A stretch of 64,000 nt of DNA, taken from positions 8,680,001-8,744,000 of the forward strand of contig NZ_CP107917.1 in NCBI RefSeq assembly GCF_036014175.1, in the 5' to 3' direction. Under the pieces are notes generated by a model. It saw only the letters and a list, made by a program, of their open reading frames with translations. It did no database searches and was not told the DNA's origin. Made by a program: the position numbers and the translations under genes. Source of the stretch: Streptomyces sp. NBC_00443. GTDB lineage: Bacteria > Actinomycetota > Actinomycetes > Streptomycetales > Streptomycetaceae. Of the stretch, positions 56,789 through 64,000 are shown piece after piece; the stretch's first letter is position 1; each line of letters starts with the position of its first letter.

Positions 56789-57538
56789 TCAGGCCAGTGC
56801 CTCGGGCTCCAGGTCGCCCAGATAGGCCGCCCGCACCGCCGGATCGCGGCGCACCTCCTGCGGTGTGCCGGCGCAGATCCGGTGCCCGAAGTCCAGCACG
56901 ACGACCTGGTCGCAGACGCTCATGACCATGTCGACGTCATGCTCGACCAGCAGCACCCCCATGCCCCAGTCCTCGGCGAGCCGTCGCACCAGCTGGGCCA
57001 ACTCCCGTGTCTCGTCGTCCGACAGGCCCGCCGCCGGTTCGTCGAGGAGCAGCACGGACGGCGAGGCCGTCACCGCACGGGCGATGGCCAGCAGCCGCCG
57101 CTCTCCGTACGACAGGTCGCCCACCGGCCGGTCCAGACTGTCCTGGAGTCCGAACTCCCGTACGGCGACGAGCACATGGGGCGGCAGCGGACGACTGCCG
57201 GGACGGACGAGATCCGTGAGCCAGGCCCACCGTCCCGGCCGGTCGCAGGCCGCGTACAGGTTGTCCAGGACCGTCATGTCCTCGAACAGCTCCAGCGACT
57301 GGAAGGAGCGGCTCAGCCCGGCCGCGGCCCGCTGGTGCACCGACAGGCGCGTCACCTCCCGGTCGCCGAGCCGCACAGCGCCCGACGCGGCCCGGGTGAA
57401 GCCGGTGACGGCGTCGATGGCGGAGGTCTTGCCGGCACCGTTGGGACCGATGAGCCCCACGACCCGGCCCGGCTCGACGTCCAGCGAGAGCCCGTCGACG
57501 GCGACGACACCGCCGTAGCGGACGGTCAGGTCCCGCAC
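56789..57538 (-). CDS. livG: Liv-type ABC transporter ATP-binding protein (LivG-like)
   Basis: A 249-residue ABC ATPase with Walker A GPNGAGKTS (about 36-44), Q-loop region RSFQSLELFEDMTV, signature LSYGERRLLAIAR, Walker B VLLLDEPAAGLS and switch His in VEHDVDMVM. The AAGLSDDE word and length fit LivG of branched-chain amino acid-type importers. GTG 57538 lies inside the 3' end of the permease gene (13-bp overlap); no better start was found. It is the second gene of a leftward unit. LivF is encoded in the divergent unit, so the complete importer is split across one promoter region. Confidence 0.93.
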   Translation of the reverse strand: MRDLTVRYGGVVAVDGLSLDVEPGRVVGLIGPNGAGKTSAIDAVTGFTRAASGAVRLGDREVTRLSVHQRAAAGLSRSFQSLELFEDMTVLDNLYAACDRPGRWAWLTDLVRPGSRPLPPHVLVAVREFGLQDSLDRPVGDLSYGERRLLAIARAVTASPSVLLLDEPAAGLSDDETRELAQLVRRLAEDWGMGVLLVEHDVDMVMSVCDQVVVLDFGHRICAGTPQEVRRDPAVRAAYLGDLEPEALA

Positions 57539-59487
57539 GTGCAGGGGAGTGGTGAGGCGCGGGGCACGTCCGGCGTGGCGGCTTCCGCCGTACGTACGAC
57601 CGCCAGGTGATCGCGCTTCGACGACAGCCTGCGCCGGACCCCCGCCGCCTGCCTCCCGACCTCCTTCCCGATCCCGTCCTGGTTCCCCACCAGCGTCAGC
57701 ACCAGGATGACCCCGCCGATCAGCGGCATCCACTCGCTCAGCCCGGGCAGCACCAGGTCCCCGAACCGCGCCCCCACCGTGCCCGCGGCGAACGTCGCGC
57801 CGAACAGGGGGCCGACGAGGAAGCCGGCCCCGCCGATGACCGCCAGCCCAAGTGCGGTGATGGAGTCGAAGGAGGCGAAGTCGGTGAAGACCACCGAGGT
57901 CGAGCGGAACCCGGTGAGCACGCCGGCGAGCGCGGCGATGGCCGCGGACAGGCCGAAGGCGTAGAGCTTGGCCGCTCGGACGTCGATGCCGAGGGCGGCG
58001 GCGGCCCGCTCGTTCGCGCGTACGGCGATGAGCCGGCGGCCGGTCCGGCTGCGCCGTACGTTGGCGACCACGAGAGCGGCGGCGACGAACAGCACGAGCA
58101 CCAAGGCGGCGTACCGCTGCGGGTGGTCGACCCCCGAGATGCTGATCCCGAAGAGTGTCCGATGCCCCACGGCGATGCCGTCGCTGCCCGGGGTCGTCGA
58201 CAGAGCGGTGTTCTGGAAGACCATCGCCTCCAGGGTGGTGCCGAGTCCTAGCGTGATGATCGCGAGGTTGACGCCACGGGTGCGGACCGCCGGGAGGGCG
58301 AAGAGCAGGCCGATCGGCACTGTGCCCAACACGCCCGCCAGCAGGGCGAGTTCGAAGGGCCATCCCCAGTCCGCCGCAGCGTGCCCGGCGATGAAGGCGC
58401 CCGTCCCGGCGAGGGCGTAGGCCGCGAGGGAGACCTGTCCCGCGTAACCGGTGACGACGACGATGGACAGGATGATCAGCGACAGCACCAGGGTGTTGGT
58501 GATCGCGTCGGCCCACAGGGGTGTCGATACGCTCACCAGCCCCAGCCCGACCACGACGGCCACGGCCAGCGGTACGGGGCGCACCTTACCGGTGCCGAGG
58601 GCGGGCAGCCGGTCGAGGAACGTCCCGCGCAACGGCAGCGCCCGGCCGCGTGCGACCAGCACCAGGGCGATGAAGAGGAAGGGCACCGACGAGGCGAGGC
58701 CGGTGACGTCGGAGCCGAAGCGGGTCAGCTCCGACTGCACGATCCCGATGGCCAGACCGCCCGCGAGGGTGACGGGGAACGATGAGAACCTGCCGACCAG
58801 GGCGGCGGCCAGCGCGCTCAGCAAAAGCGTGGTCAAGCCGGTCACCGACAGGCCGATGACCGGCACGATCAGGATGCCGGTGAGCCCCGCGAGGGCCGAG
58901 CCCAGCGCCCAGTTGCCGGTGGCGATGACGTCCGGGGACCAGCCCAGCGAGGCGGCGGCGCCCTCGTTCTCGGCGACCGCGGTCGTGCCCAGGCCGAACA
59001 GGGTGCGCTTGTAGAGGAGGTGCAGGACCACGGTCACGGCGACCGCGATGCCGAGCAGCAAGACACGGTCCTCGGAGACCGTCGCCCCGGCGATCGACAG
59101 CAGCCGGGTGGGCAGCTTGCTCGGCACCAGCTGCAGGCTGTCGCCATAGCGCTTGACGGCGACCGCGGTGAGCACGATGAACACCGCCAGTGTGCCGACC
59201 AGCCTGGCCAGTGTGGACGCCCGGCGCAGCGGCCGCAGCACCAGCAGATGGGTCAGCACGCCCAACAACGCTGAGGCGAGGACCCCGCACGCGGCGGCGG
59301 GCCAGTACGGCACGCCGTGCCGGGCGGAGAGCTCCCACTGCACGTACGCCCCCGCCATCCCGATCGCGCCGTGCGCGAGGTTGAGGACACCGGAGCCGCG
59401 ATAGACCAGCACGATGCCGTGCGCGGTGAGCGCGTAGAGCGCACCGAGCCCCAGACCGAGCAGTGCGAAACGCAGGACGTCGTCCAT
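57526..59487 (-). CDS. Fused LivH-LivM ABC transporter permease
   Basis: A 653-residue integral membrane protein joining two permeases. Residues about 1-290 match LivH (HGIVLVYRGSGVLNLAHGAIGM, then a NEGAAASLGWSPD coupling loop). Residues about 310-620 match LivM (GYAGQVSLAAYALAGTGAFIAG, then the VRANERAAAALGID coupling loop). Each half has multiple hydrophobic helices. These permeases normally come from separate genes. The basic, charged C-terminal tail (about 610-653) is likely cytoplasmic. In this cluster the importer more likely carries the catabolic substrate than an amino acid. ATG 59487 follows GGGAGG. Confidence 0.93.
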   Translation of the reverse strand: MDDVLRFALLGLGLGALYALTAHGIVLVYRGSGVLNLAHGAIGMAGAYVQWELSARHGVPYWPAAACGVLASALLGVLTHLLVLRPLRRASTLARLVGTLAVFIVLTAVAVKRYGDSLQLVPSKLPTRLLSIAGATVSEDRVLLLGIAVAVTVVLHLLYKRTLFGLGTTAVAENEGAAASLGWSPDVIATGNWALGSALAGLTGILIVPVIGLSVTGLTTLLLSALAAALVGRFSSFPVTLAGGLAIGIVQSELTRFGSDVTGLASSVPFLFIALVLVARGRALPLRGTFLDRLPALGTGKVRPVPLAVAVVVGLGLVSVSTPLWADAITNTLVLSLIILSIVVVTGYAGQVSLAAYALAGTGAFIAGHAAADWGWPFELALLAGVLGTVPIGLLFALPAVRTRGVNLAIITLGLGTTLEAMVFQNTALSTTPGSDGIAVGHRTLFGISISGVDHPQRYAALVLVLFVAAALVVANVRRSRTGRRLIAVRANERAAAALGIDVRAAKLYAFGLSAAIAALAGVLTGFRSTSVVFTDFASFDSITALGLAVIGGAGFLVGPLFGATFAAGTVGARFGDLVLPGLSEWMPLIGGVILVLTLVGNQDGIGKEVGRQAAGVRRRLSSKRDHLAVVRTAEAATPDVPRASPLPCTCGT

Positions 59488-59542
59488 CGGGGGACCTCCC
59501 GGAGGCGAGGACGGAGGGGGTGCGAGAGCGTGCGAGACAGCA

Positions 59543-59565
59543 CATTCATTTAAATAATTATGCCG
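59543..59565. promoter_or_regulatory. AT-rich divergent promoter/operator island of the Liv transporter genes
   Basis: CATTCATTTAAATAATTATGCCG lies in the 149-bp gap between the leftward livHM and rightward binding-protein genes. It includes the palindrome ATTTAAAT (59548-59555) and ATAATTAT, which also occurs in the 36.07 and 47.35 kb islands. Its position links import to the same control. Confidence 0.55.
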
Positions 59566-59636
59566 AGAGTACTTCACTAACCCCAAAACGCACCCCATGC
59601 TGTTCGCCATCTCGACGTCGAGCTCCCGGAGGAACC

Positions 59637-60875
59637 ATGTACGACCCACGCCGCCGCAGAAGTGCCGCAGCGAGCTGCCTCGCGGTGACCGGAGTCCTGC
59701 TTGCCGCCGGTTGCGGGGGAGAGGCGTCCGGAAGCTCGGCCGAGAGCACCTCGCTCAAGGGCGCACCGGTCAAGGTGATGGTCTGGAACCCAGAGGACAC
59801 CCAGGGCAGCGCCCAGCCCGGAGTACGGGAGAGCGCCCAGGTCTACGAAAAGTGGATCAACGCCAACGGCGGCATCAAGGGCGGCCCGCTGAAGGTCCTC
59901 ACCTGCAACGAGAAGAACGACCCCGACGAGGCCGAGAAGTGCGCCCAGCAGGCGGTCGCCGAAAAGGTCGTCGCGGTGGTGGGGTCGTACAGCCTCGCGG
60001 GTGACCGCTACATGCCCATCCTGCAGAAGGCCGGCATCCCCTACATCGGCGGGACCGGCGTCTCGGCGGCGGAGTTCTCCAACCCGCTGTCGTTCCCGGT
60101 CAACGGCGGCACCCCCGCGGTGTTCGCGGCACACGGGCAGCAGCTCGTGGAGGAGGGCTGCAAGAAGATCTCCGGCGTACGGTACGACGTCGCCGCGGCC
60201 GAGACCGTCGCGCGGTTCCTCGCCCTCGGCGTGACCGCCGCCGGCGGCGCCGCACCCAAGGACCTCAAGGTCCCGGTCACCGCCACCGACCTCGCCCCGC
60301 AGGTCGCCACCGCGACCAAGGGCAGCGACTGCGTCAGCGTCATCCTGGGCACGCACTCCGACCTGTTCGTCAAGGCGTACGTGCAGTCCGGCGCCAGGAC
60401 GAAGGTCGGCAGCGTCGTCGGCAACCTCACCCCGGAACTGGCCGAGACCACCGGTGGCAGCGGCAGCCCGCTGGAGGGCGCCACCATCACCGGCTACTAC
60501 CCGCCGACCTCCGACTCTGTCTGGAAGGACTTCGTCGAGGCGGCCGACGGCACGGGCATCGACACCAGCAACGGTGCGAACGAGACGACGTGGGTGGCCT
60601 TCTCGGTCTTCACCGAGGCCGCCAAGAAGCTGCCGACGATCTCGTCCAAGGCCCTGGTGGAGGAACTGAACACCACCTCGGGCATCGACACCGGCGGCCT
60701 GACCCCGCCCCTGACCTGGAAGGGCTCGGCCGCCCTGCCGATCGAGGGCCTGAACCGCATCCACAACACCACCGCCACCGAACTCACCATCCGTGACGGG
60801 AAGATCGAGTGGGCCAAGGAGGGCTCGACCTTCGTCGACGTCCGCAAGGTGCTCACCGCGACGCCGGCCGGCTGA
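59637..60875 (+). CDS. Liv-type substrate-binding lipoprotein of the ABC importer
   Basis: A 412-residue periplasmic-binding-fold protein (LivJ/K, type I). The N terminus is a lipoprotein signal: basic MYDPRRRR, a hydrophobic core, and the lipobox LLAAGC with the lipidated Cys26. The mature part has VYEKWINANGGIKGGPLKV and KNDPDEAEKCAQQAVAEKVVAVVG, both typical of Liv binding proteins. It would capture the substrate outside the cell. GGAGG precedes ATG 59637. LivF, LuxE and LuxC follow in the same direction, linking uptake with acid or acyl reduction. Confidence 0.93.
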   Translation: MYDPRRRRSAAASCLAVTGVLLAAGCGGEASGSSAESTSLKGAPVKVMVWNPEDTQGSAQPGVRESAQVYEKWINANGGIKGGPLKVLTCNEKNDPDEAEKCAQQAVAEKVVAVVGSYSLAGDRYMPILQKAGIPYIGGTGVSAAEFSNPLSFPVNGGTPAVFAAHGQQLVEEGCKKISGVRYDVAAAETVARFLALGVTAAGGAAPKDLKVPVTATDLAPQVATATKGSDCVSVILGTHSDLFVKAYVQSGARTKVGSVVGNLTPELAETTGGSGSPLEGATITGYYPPTSDSVWKDFVEAADGTGIDTSNGANETTWVAFSVFTEAAKKLPTISSKALVEELNTTSGIDTGGLTPPLTWKGSAALPIEGLNRIHNTTATELTIRDGKIEWAKEGSTFVDVRKVLTATPAG

Positions 60876-60891
60876 CCGAAGGAGAACGTCC

Positions 60892-61644
60892 GTGCACGAC
60901 ACCGGACCACCCCTGATCGAGGCCCGCGCCCTGTCTGCCGGATACGGCACCCGACCCGTCGTCCGCGACCTCGACCTCCAGGTCCGCCCCGGCGAGGTCG
61001 TCGCCCTCCTCGGACCCAACGGCGCGGGCAAGACCACGACCCTGCGCGGCCTGTCGGGCGACCTCCCCCCGATGGGCGGGGAGGTGCGCTGGCTGGGTGA
61101 CAGCAACCGTGCCCCGCTGCACCGCCGCGCCCGCCAGGGCCTCGCCTACGTCGGTGAGCGGGCGGTCTTCACCCGGCTCGACACCGCGGACAACCTGCGG
61201 GTCGGCCGGGTTCCGACGGAGCGGGCCCTGAAGCTCTTCCCCGAACTGGAGAAGCGGCTGAACACCGGCGCAGGCATGCTCTCCGGCGGCGAGCAGCAGA
61301 TGCTGTCGCTGGCCCGCGCGCTGGGCCGCGCCCCCAAACTGCTCCTCGCGGACGAACTGTCCCTCGGTCTCGCCCCGCTGGTGGTCGACCGTCTCCTGCA
61401 CGCCGTACGCGAAGCGGCCGACCGCGGCCTGGGGGCCCTGCTGGTCGAACAGCACGTGCGCAAGGTGCTGGACATCGCCGACCGCGTGTACGTCCTGCAC
61501 CGCGGCCGCATCACGATGACCGGCACCCCGAAGGAACTGCGCGGCAACCTCGACGCGATCGAGTCGTCGTACCTCGCGGACAAGGGACCTGCCGGGACGA
61601 CAGAAACGACGACTGAGGAAACCAAGACATACGTGACCGATTGA
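60892..61644 (+). CDS. livF: Liv-type ABC transporter ATP-binding protein (LivF-like)
   Basis: A 250-residue ABC ATPase with Walker A GPNGAGKTT (about 42-50), YVGERAVFTRL in the Q-loop/interface region, signature LSGGEQQMLSLAR, Walker B LLLADELSLGLAP and switch His in VEQHVRKVL. The ADELSLGLAP word is the LivF hallmark. A Thr/Glu-rich tail (TTETTTEETK) is added after the core. GTG 60892 has GAAGGAG upstream. The gene lies 16 bp after the binding-protein gene and 10 bp before luxE. Confidence 0.94.
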   Translation: MHDTGPPLIEARALSAGYGTRPVVRDLDLQVRPGEVVALLGPNGAGKTTTLRGLSGDLPPMGGEVRWLGDSNRAPLHRRARQGLAYVGERAVFTRLDTADNLRVGRVPTERALKLFPELEKRLNTGAGMLSGGEQQMLSLARALGRAPKLLLADELSLGLAPLVVDRLLHAVREAADRGLGALLVEQHVRKVLDIADRVYVLHRGRITMTGTPKELRGNLDAIESSYLADKGPAGTTETTTEETKTYVTD

Positions 61645-61654
61645 GGTGGATGCT

Positions 61655-62998
61655 GTGCCCAGCGCACGCGAAGAGATCCGATCCCTGGTCCTGTCCGGCG
61701 ACACCTTCGAGCAACCTGCGAATGAACTGAGGGAGTTGCAGCTCGAAGCCGCCCGGGAGGCCTTCACCGCACACCGCGAGCGCATTCCGCTGCTGCGCAC
61801 CCGGGCCGAGGAGACCGGCGTGCACGAGATCACCGGTCCCGATGACCTCGTGCCGCTGCTGTTCTCCCACACCAGCTACAAGTCGTACCCCGTCTCCCTC
61901 ATCACGGCCGGCCGCTGGGACCGGCTCCTGCGCTGGTACACGACCGTGTCCGTGGTCGAACCGGGCGACGTCGACATGGACGGCGTACGCGACATCGACG
62001 CATGGACGGCACGCATCACGGCCGCCGGCCACCGCCCGTACATCACCAGCGGCACCTCCGGAAAGGTGTCCTTTCTCAACTGCGGTACGAGCGACCTGAG
62101 TTTCCTCCACGACATCCTGGAACACCTCACCTGCTGGCCCGATCCGCTGCCGCCGAAGCCCACCCGCCGCGGGTACCTGCTGGCGCCCGCGAACGGTCCG
62201 ATGCGCTCCATCGACGGCTTCCGGTGGCACGCGGACGTCTTCGCCCGGTCCGGCGAGACACAGCTGCTCACCGAGGACCCGATGCGCGTCTCCGACCTGA
62301 TGAGCAGCGCGCTGCTCCGCCGCCGGATGGCGGAGGGCACCGCGACCCCGCAGGAGATCAGCTCCTTCGAGACCGCGTCCGAGGCCCGCGAGGAGGAACT
62401 GGGCGCGGCCTTCGCCCGGATCGTGGACGACATCGCCGCCCACCGCGACGAGCCGCTGCTGATCGCCGGAATGAACAACCAGCAGTTCACGCTGATCCAG
62501 GCCCTGCGGGCACGAGGCCTGCCCGACGGCAGCCTGCACCCCGACACTCTGGTACTCAGCGGCGGCGGCAACAAGGGCCGGGCGCTGCCCGACGACTACC
62601 AGGCGCAGTTCGCCGCCTTCTACGAGGGTGTACGCCGCGTCCGCAGCTACGGCATGACGGAGCTGCAGGGCTCCTGCCTCGCCTGCGAGAAGGGCAACTA
62701 CCACGTGCCGCCGTGGGTGATCCCCCTCGTCCTCGACGAGCCGGGCGAGACGCTCCTCAACACCGAACACGGCGTCGTGGAGGGCCGGTTCGCCTTCCTG
62801 GACGTCTCCCTCTCGGGCCGCTGGGGCGGACTGATCAGCGGCGACCGGGTCTTCGTCGACTTCTCGCCGTGTGACTGCGGCCGAGCCGGGCCGGCGGTCC
62901 TGCCGGACATCCGGCGCTACGGCGATCTCGGCGGCGACGACAAGATCACCTGCGCCGCGACACTCGACTCCTATGTGCGGGGGATGATCCACGGATGA
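61655..62998 (+). CDS. LuxE-like acyl-protein synthetase
   Basis: A 447-residue protein of the LuxE family, an ANL-type ligase that adenylates a fatty or other acid and passes it to LuxC. The P-loop is ITSGTSGKVSF (about 127-137); SGGGNKGRALP, SYGMTELQGSC and the C-terminal SGDRVFVDFSPCDCGR are family features. In luminous bacteria LuxE carries the acyl group on a Cys near the C terminus; CDC here (residues about 408-410) may serve. GTG 61655 is favoured by spacing from GAGG over GTG 61646. It overlaps luxC by four bases. Confidence 0.88.
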   Translation: MPSAREEIRSLVLSGDTFEQPANELRELQLEAAREAFTAHRERIPLLRTRAEETGVHEITGPDDLVPLLFSHTSYKSYPVSLITAGRWDRLLRWYTTVSVVEPGDVDMDGVRDIDAWTARITAAGHRPYITSGTSGKVSFLNCGTSDLSFLHDILEHLTCWPDPLPPKPTRRGYLLAPANGPMRSIDGFRWHADVFARSGETQLLTEDPMRVSDLMSSALLRRRMAEGTATPQEISSFETASEAREEELGAAFARIVDDIAAHRDEPLLIAGMNNQQFTLIQALRARGLPDGSLHPDTLVLSGGGNKGRALPDDYQAQFAAFYEGVRRVRSYGMTELQGSCLACEKGNYHVPPWVIPLVLDEPGETLLNTEHGVVEGRFAFLDVSLSGRWGGLISGDRVFVDFSPCDCGRAGPAVLPDIRRYGDLGGDDKITCAATLDSYVRGMIHG

Positions 62999-64000
62999 CG
63001 TCCACGACACTCGACGGCACGGCGGCCGGCCCGGTGGCCGTAGTCCATGTGATCCGCGGCGAGATCGACGCGGGCCCGCACATCGCCCACGGCCGTGCCG
63101 ATGCCGCCTTCACCGCACCGGCGCTCGACCTGGACCGCCTCGTATGGCCGCGCACCGCGCCCGGCCCCGCCTTCCACGTGCCCGTCGCCGAGATCGTCGA
63201 CCTGCTGGTGGAGACCGGCGATGCCCTCAAGGCGGACCGCAACGGCCTCCTCGCCGAGGCGCTCGACCGCATGGTCCGGGTCAGTCCCCTGCCCGCCGAG
63301 GTCCTCGAACGCGCCTACGCCGTCCTGTGGCGCAGCTTCCAGCGCCCCAACCTGTACGCCCAGATCGACCACGAACTCGGCGGCGCCGACGTCCTCGACG
63401 GCTGGCGCGAGGTGCGTCTGCCCGAGGGGCGGACCGCGGCCACCCGAGCCTTCCCGCCGCGCCTGGTGCACATCATCGCTGGCAACGCGCCCGGCGTCGC
63501 CGCGATGTCCGTCGTACGCGGAGCCCTCACCAAGGGCGTCAACCTCCTGAAGCTGCCCTCGAACGACCTGTTCACGGCGACCGCCATCCTGCGCACGATG
63601 GCCGCGGTGGCCCCGGGGCACCCCGTGGTGTGCTCGTTCTCCGCGGTGTACTGGCGCGGCGGCGACGAGACGGTGGAGAGCGTGCTGTTCCGCCCCCAGT
63701 TCTTCGACAAACTGGTCGCCTGGGGCGGCGAGTCCACGATCCGCGGGGCGCTGCGGTACGTGGGTCCGGGGTTCGAGCTCGTGTCGTTCGACCCCAAGAC
63801 CTCCATCTCGCTGATCGGCCGCGAAGCGTTCGAGTCGCCCGAGTCGCTGGCCCGGGCGGCCGACGCGGGCGCCGCCGACGCCACGTTCTTCAACCAGCAG
63901 GCGTGCGTGGCCAGCCGCTTCCAGTTCGTCGAGGGTTCCGAGGACGACGCCGACCGCTATGCCGCGCTGCTGTGCGAACGCCTCGGCGTCGCCCGGGAGT
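62995..64000 (+). CDS. LuxC-like acyl reductase (3' end outside window)
   Basis: The first 335 residues of a LuxC-family acyl-CoA/acyl-protein reductase, an aldehyde-dehydrogenase-fold enzyme that reduces an activated acyl group to the aldehyde with NADPH. Visible are LVHIIAGNAPGVAAMSVVRG (cofactor domain), LLKLPSNDLFTA and the nucleophile in FFNQQACVASRFQ (Cys304). The ATG overlaps the luxE stop, so the two subunits are made together. No luciferase (luxAB) or luxD was seen. The frame is open at the window end. Confidence 0.92.
   Translation, partial: MTSTTLDGTAAGPVAVVHVIRGEIDAGPHIAHGRADAAFTAPALDLDRLVWPRTAPGPAFHVPVAEIVDLLVETGDALKADRNGLLAEALDRMVRVSPLPAEVLERAYAVLWRSFQRPNLYAQIDHELGGADVLDGWREVRLPEGRTAATRAFPPRLVHIIAGNAPGVAAMSVVRGALTKGVNLLKLPSNDLFTATAILRTMAAVAPGHPVVCSFSAVYWRGGDETVESVLFRPQFFDKLVAWGGESTIRGALRYVGPGFELVSFDPKTSISLIGREAFESPESLARAADAGAADATFFNQQACVASRFQFVEGSEDDADRYAALLCERLGVARE

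Noticed and set aside
1..64000. Mobile element or genomic-island boundary
   Set aside because: No integrase, transposase, terminal inverted repeats, tRNA-linked direct repeats or compositional break was seen within the window.

Overview
The window is very GC-rich, with strong G/C bias at third codon positions, many ATGA/GTGA stop-start overlaps and purine-rich ribosome binding sites. All gene families point to an actinomycete, most likely Streptomyces or a close relative. No rRNA, tRNA, transposase, integrase, phage or CRISPR signal was seen. Almost every base is coding; no gene-free stretch exceeds about 185 bp.

The whole 64 kb reads as one large, probably undescribed, CoA-ester catabolic supercluster. 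It holds nine acyl-CoA dehydrogenases, six crotonase-fold proteins, six short-chain dehydrogenases, four thiolase-like proteins plus one HMG-CoA-synthase-like/DUF35 fusion, and two further DUF35 (zinc ribbon/OB-fold) proteins. It also holds three acyl-CoA ligase-like proteins plus a short PaaK-related one, two CaiB-type CoA transferases, three MaoC-type and two PaaI-type hotdog proteins, two amidohydrolases, two luciferase-like oxidoreductases, a GMC oxidoreductase, an aldehyde dehydrogenase, its own electron-transfer flavoprotein (etfBA), a Liv-type ABC importer and a LuxE-LuxC acid/acyl reductase pair. Two FadR-type GntR regulators are embedded in it. The mixture resembles steroid/terpenoid-type degradation (heteromeric acyl-CoA dehydrogenases, DUF35-thiolase pairs, an Ltp2-like putative aldolase), but no steroid-ring enzymes (KstD, KshA, Hsa) are present. 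The substrate is unknown.

Layout: 1-5.4 kb, end of an acyl-CoA dehydrogenase gene, then a leftward operon amidohydrolase > Pat-like acetyltransferase > LLM oxidoreductase > thioesterase. 5.4-7.2 kb, leftward etfB-etfA. 7.4-14.3 kb, rightward PaaK-like ligase, short PaaK-related protein, SDR, DUF35, thiolase-like protein, heteromeric acyl-CoA dehydrogenase pair. 14.3-20.7 kb, leftward SDR, enoyl-CoA hydratase, CoA transferase, SDR, DoxX, acyl-CoA dehydrogenase, quinone-reductase-like protein. 20.8-27.5 kb, rightward acyl-CoA dehydrogenase, aldehyde dehydrogenase, ligase, thiolase-like protein (frameshifted), DUF35, GntR. 27.5-30.6 kb, leftward crotonase, acyl-CoA dehydrogenase, LLM. 30.6-34.7 kb, rightward crotonase, GMC oxidoreductase, degenerate GH1 protein. 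34.7-36.0 kb, leftward crotonase and MaoC-like protein. 36.1-39.8 kb, rightward acyl-CoA dehydrogenase pair, SnoaL-like protein, SDR. 39.8-41.0 kb, leftward CoA transferase (frameshifted). 41.1-46.1 kb, rightward thioesterase, crotonase, two MaoC proteins, ligase, beta-lactamase-fold protein. 46.1-48.3 kb, leftward GntR and amidohydrolase. 48.4-49.9 kb, rightward crotonase and DUF2889. 49.9-51.1 kb, leftward acyl-CoA dehydrogenase. 51.2-56.7 kb, rightward SDR, thiolase (frameshifted), HMGS-like/DUF35 fusion, thiolase, SDR. 56.8-59.5 kb, leftward LivHM fusion and LivG. 59.6-64 kb, rightward binding protein, LivF, LuxE, LuxC (runs off the end).

The many divergent operons are separated by short AT-rich islands that stand out sharply in this GC-rich DNA. 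Several share sequence: an 18-nt identical core inside a 35-nt near-identical block at about 22.0 and 51.2 kb, and CTATAATTATCTAAC at 36.07 and 47.35 kb. Three show a plausible -35/N17/-10 arrangement with a palindrome over the -10. This suggests one coordinated regulon, with the two GntR proteins as candidate regulators.

Two other recurring patterns are notable. Three genes are each missing one base in a G or C run, which is either homopolymer sequencing error or decay. Several gene 3' ends carry tandem arrays whose period is 3n+1 and whose unit contains TGA, so stop codons fall in all three frames.
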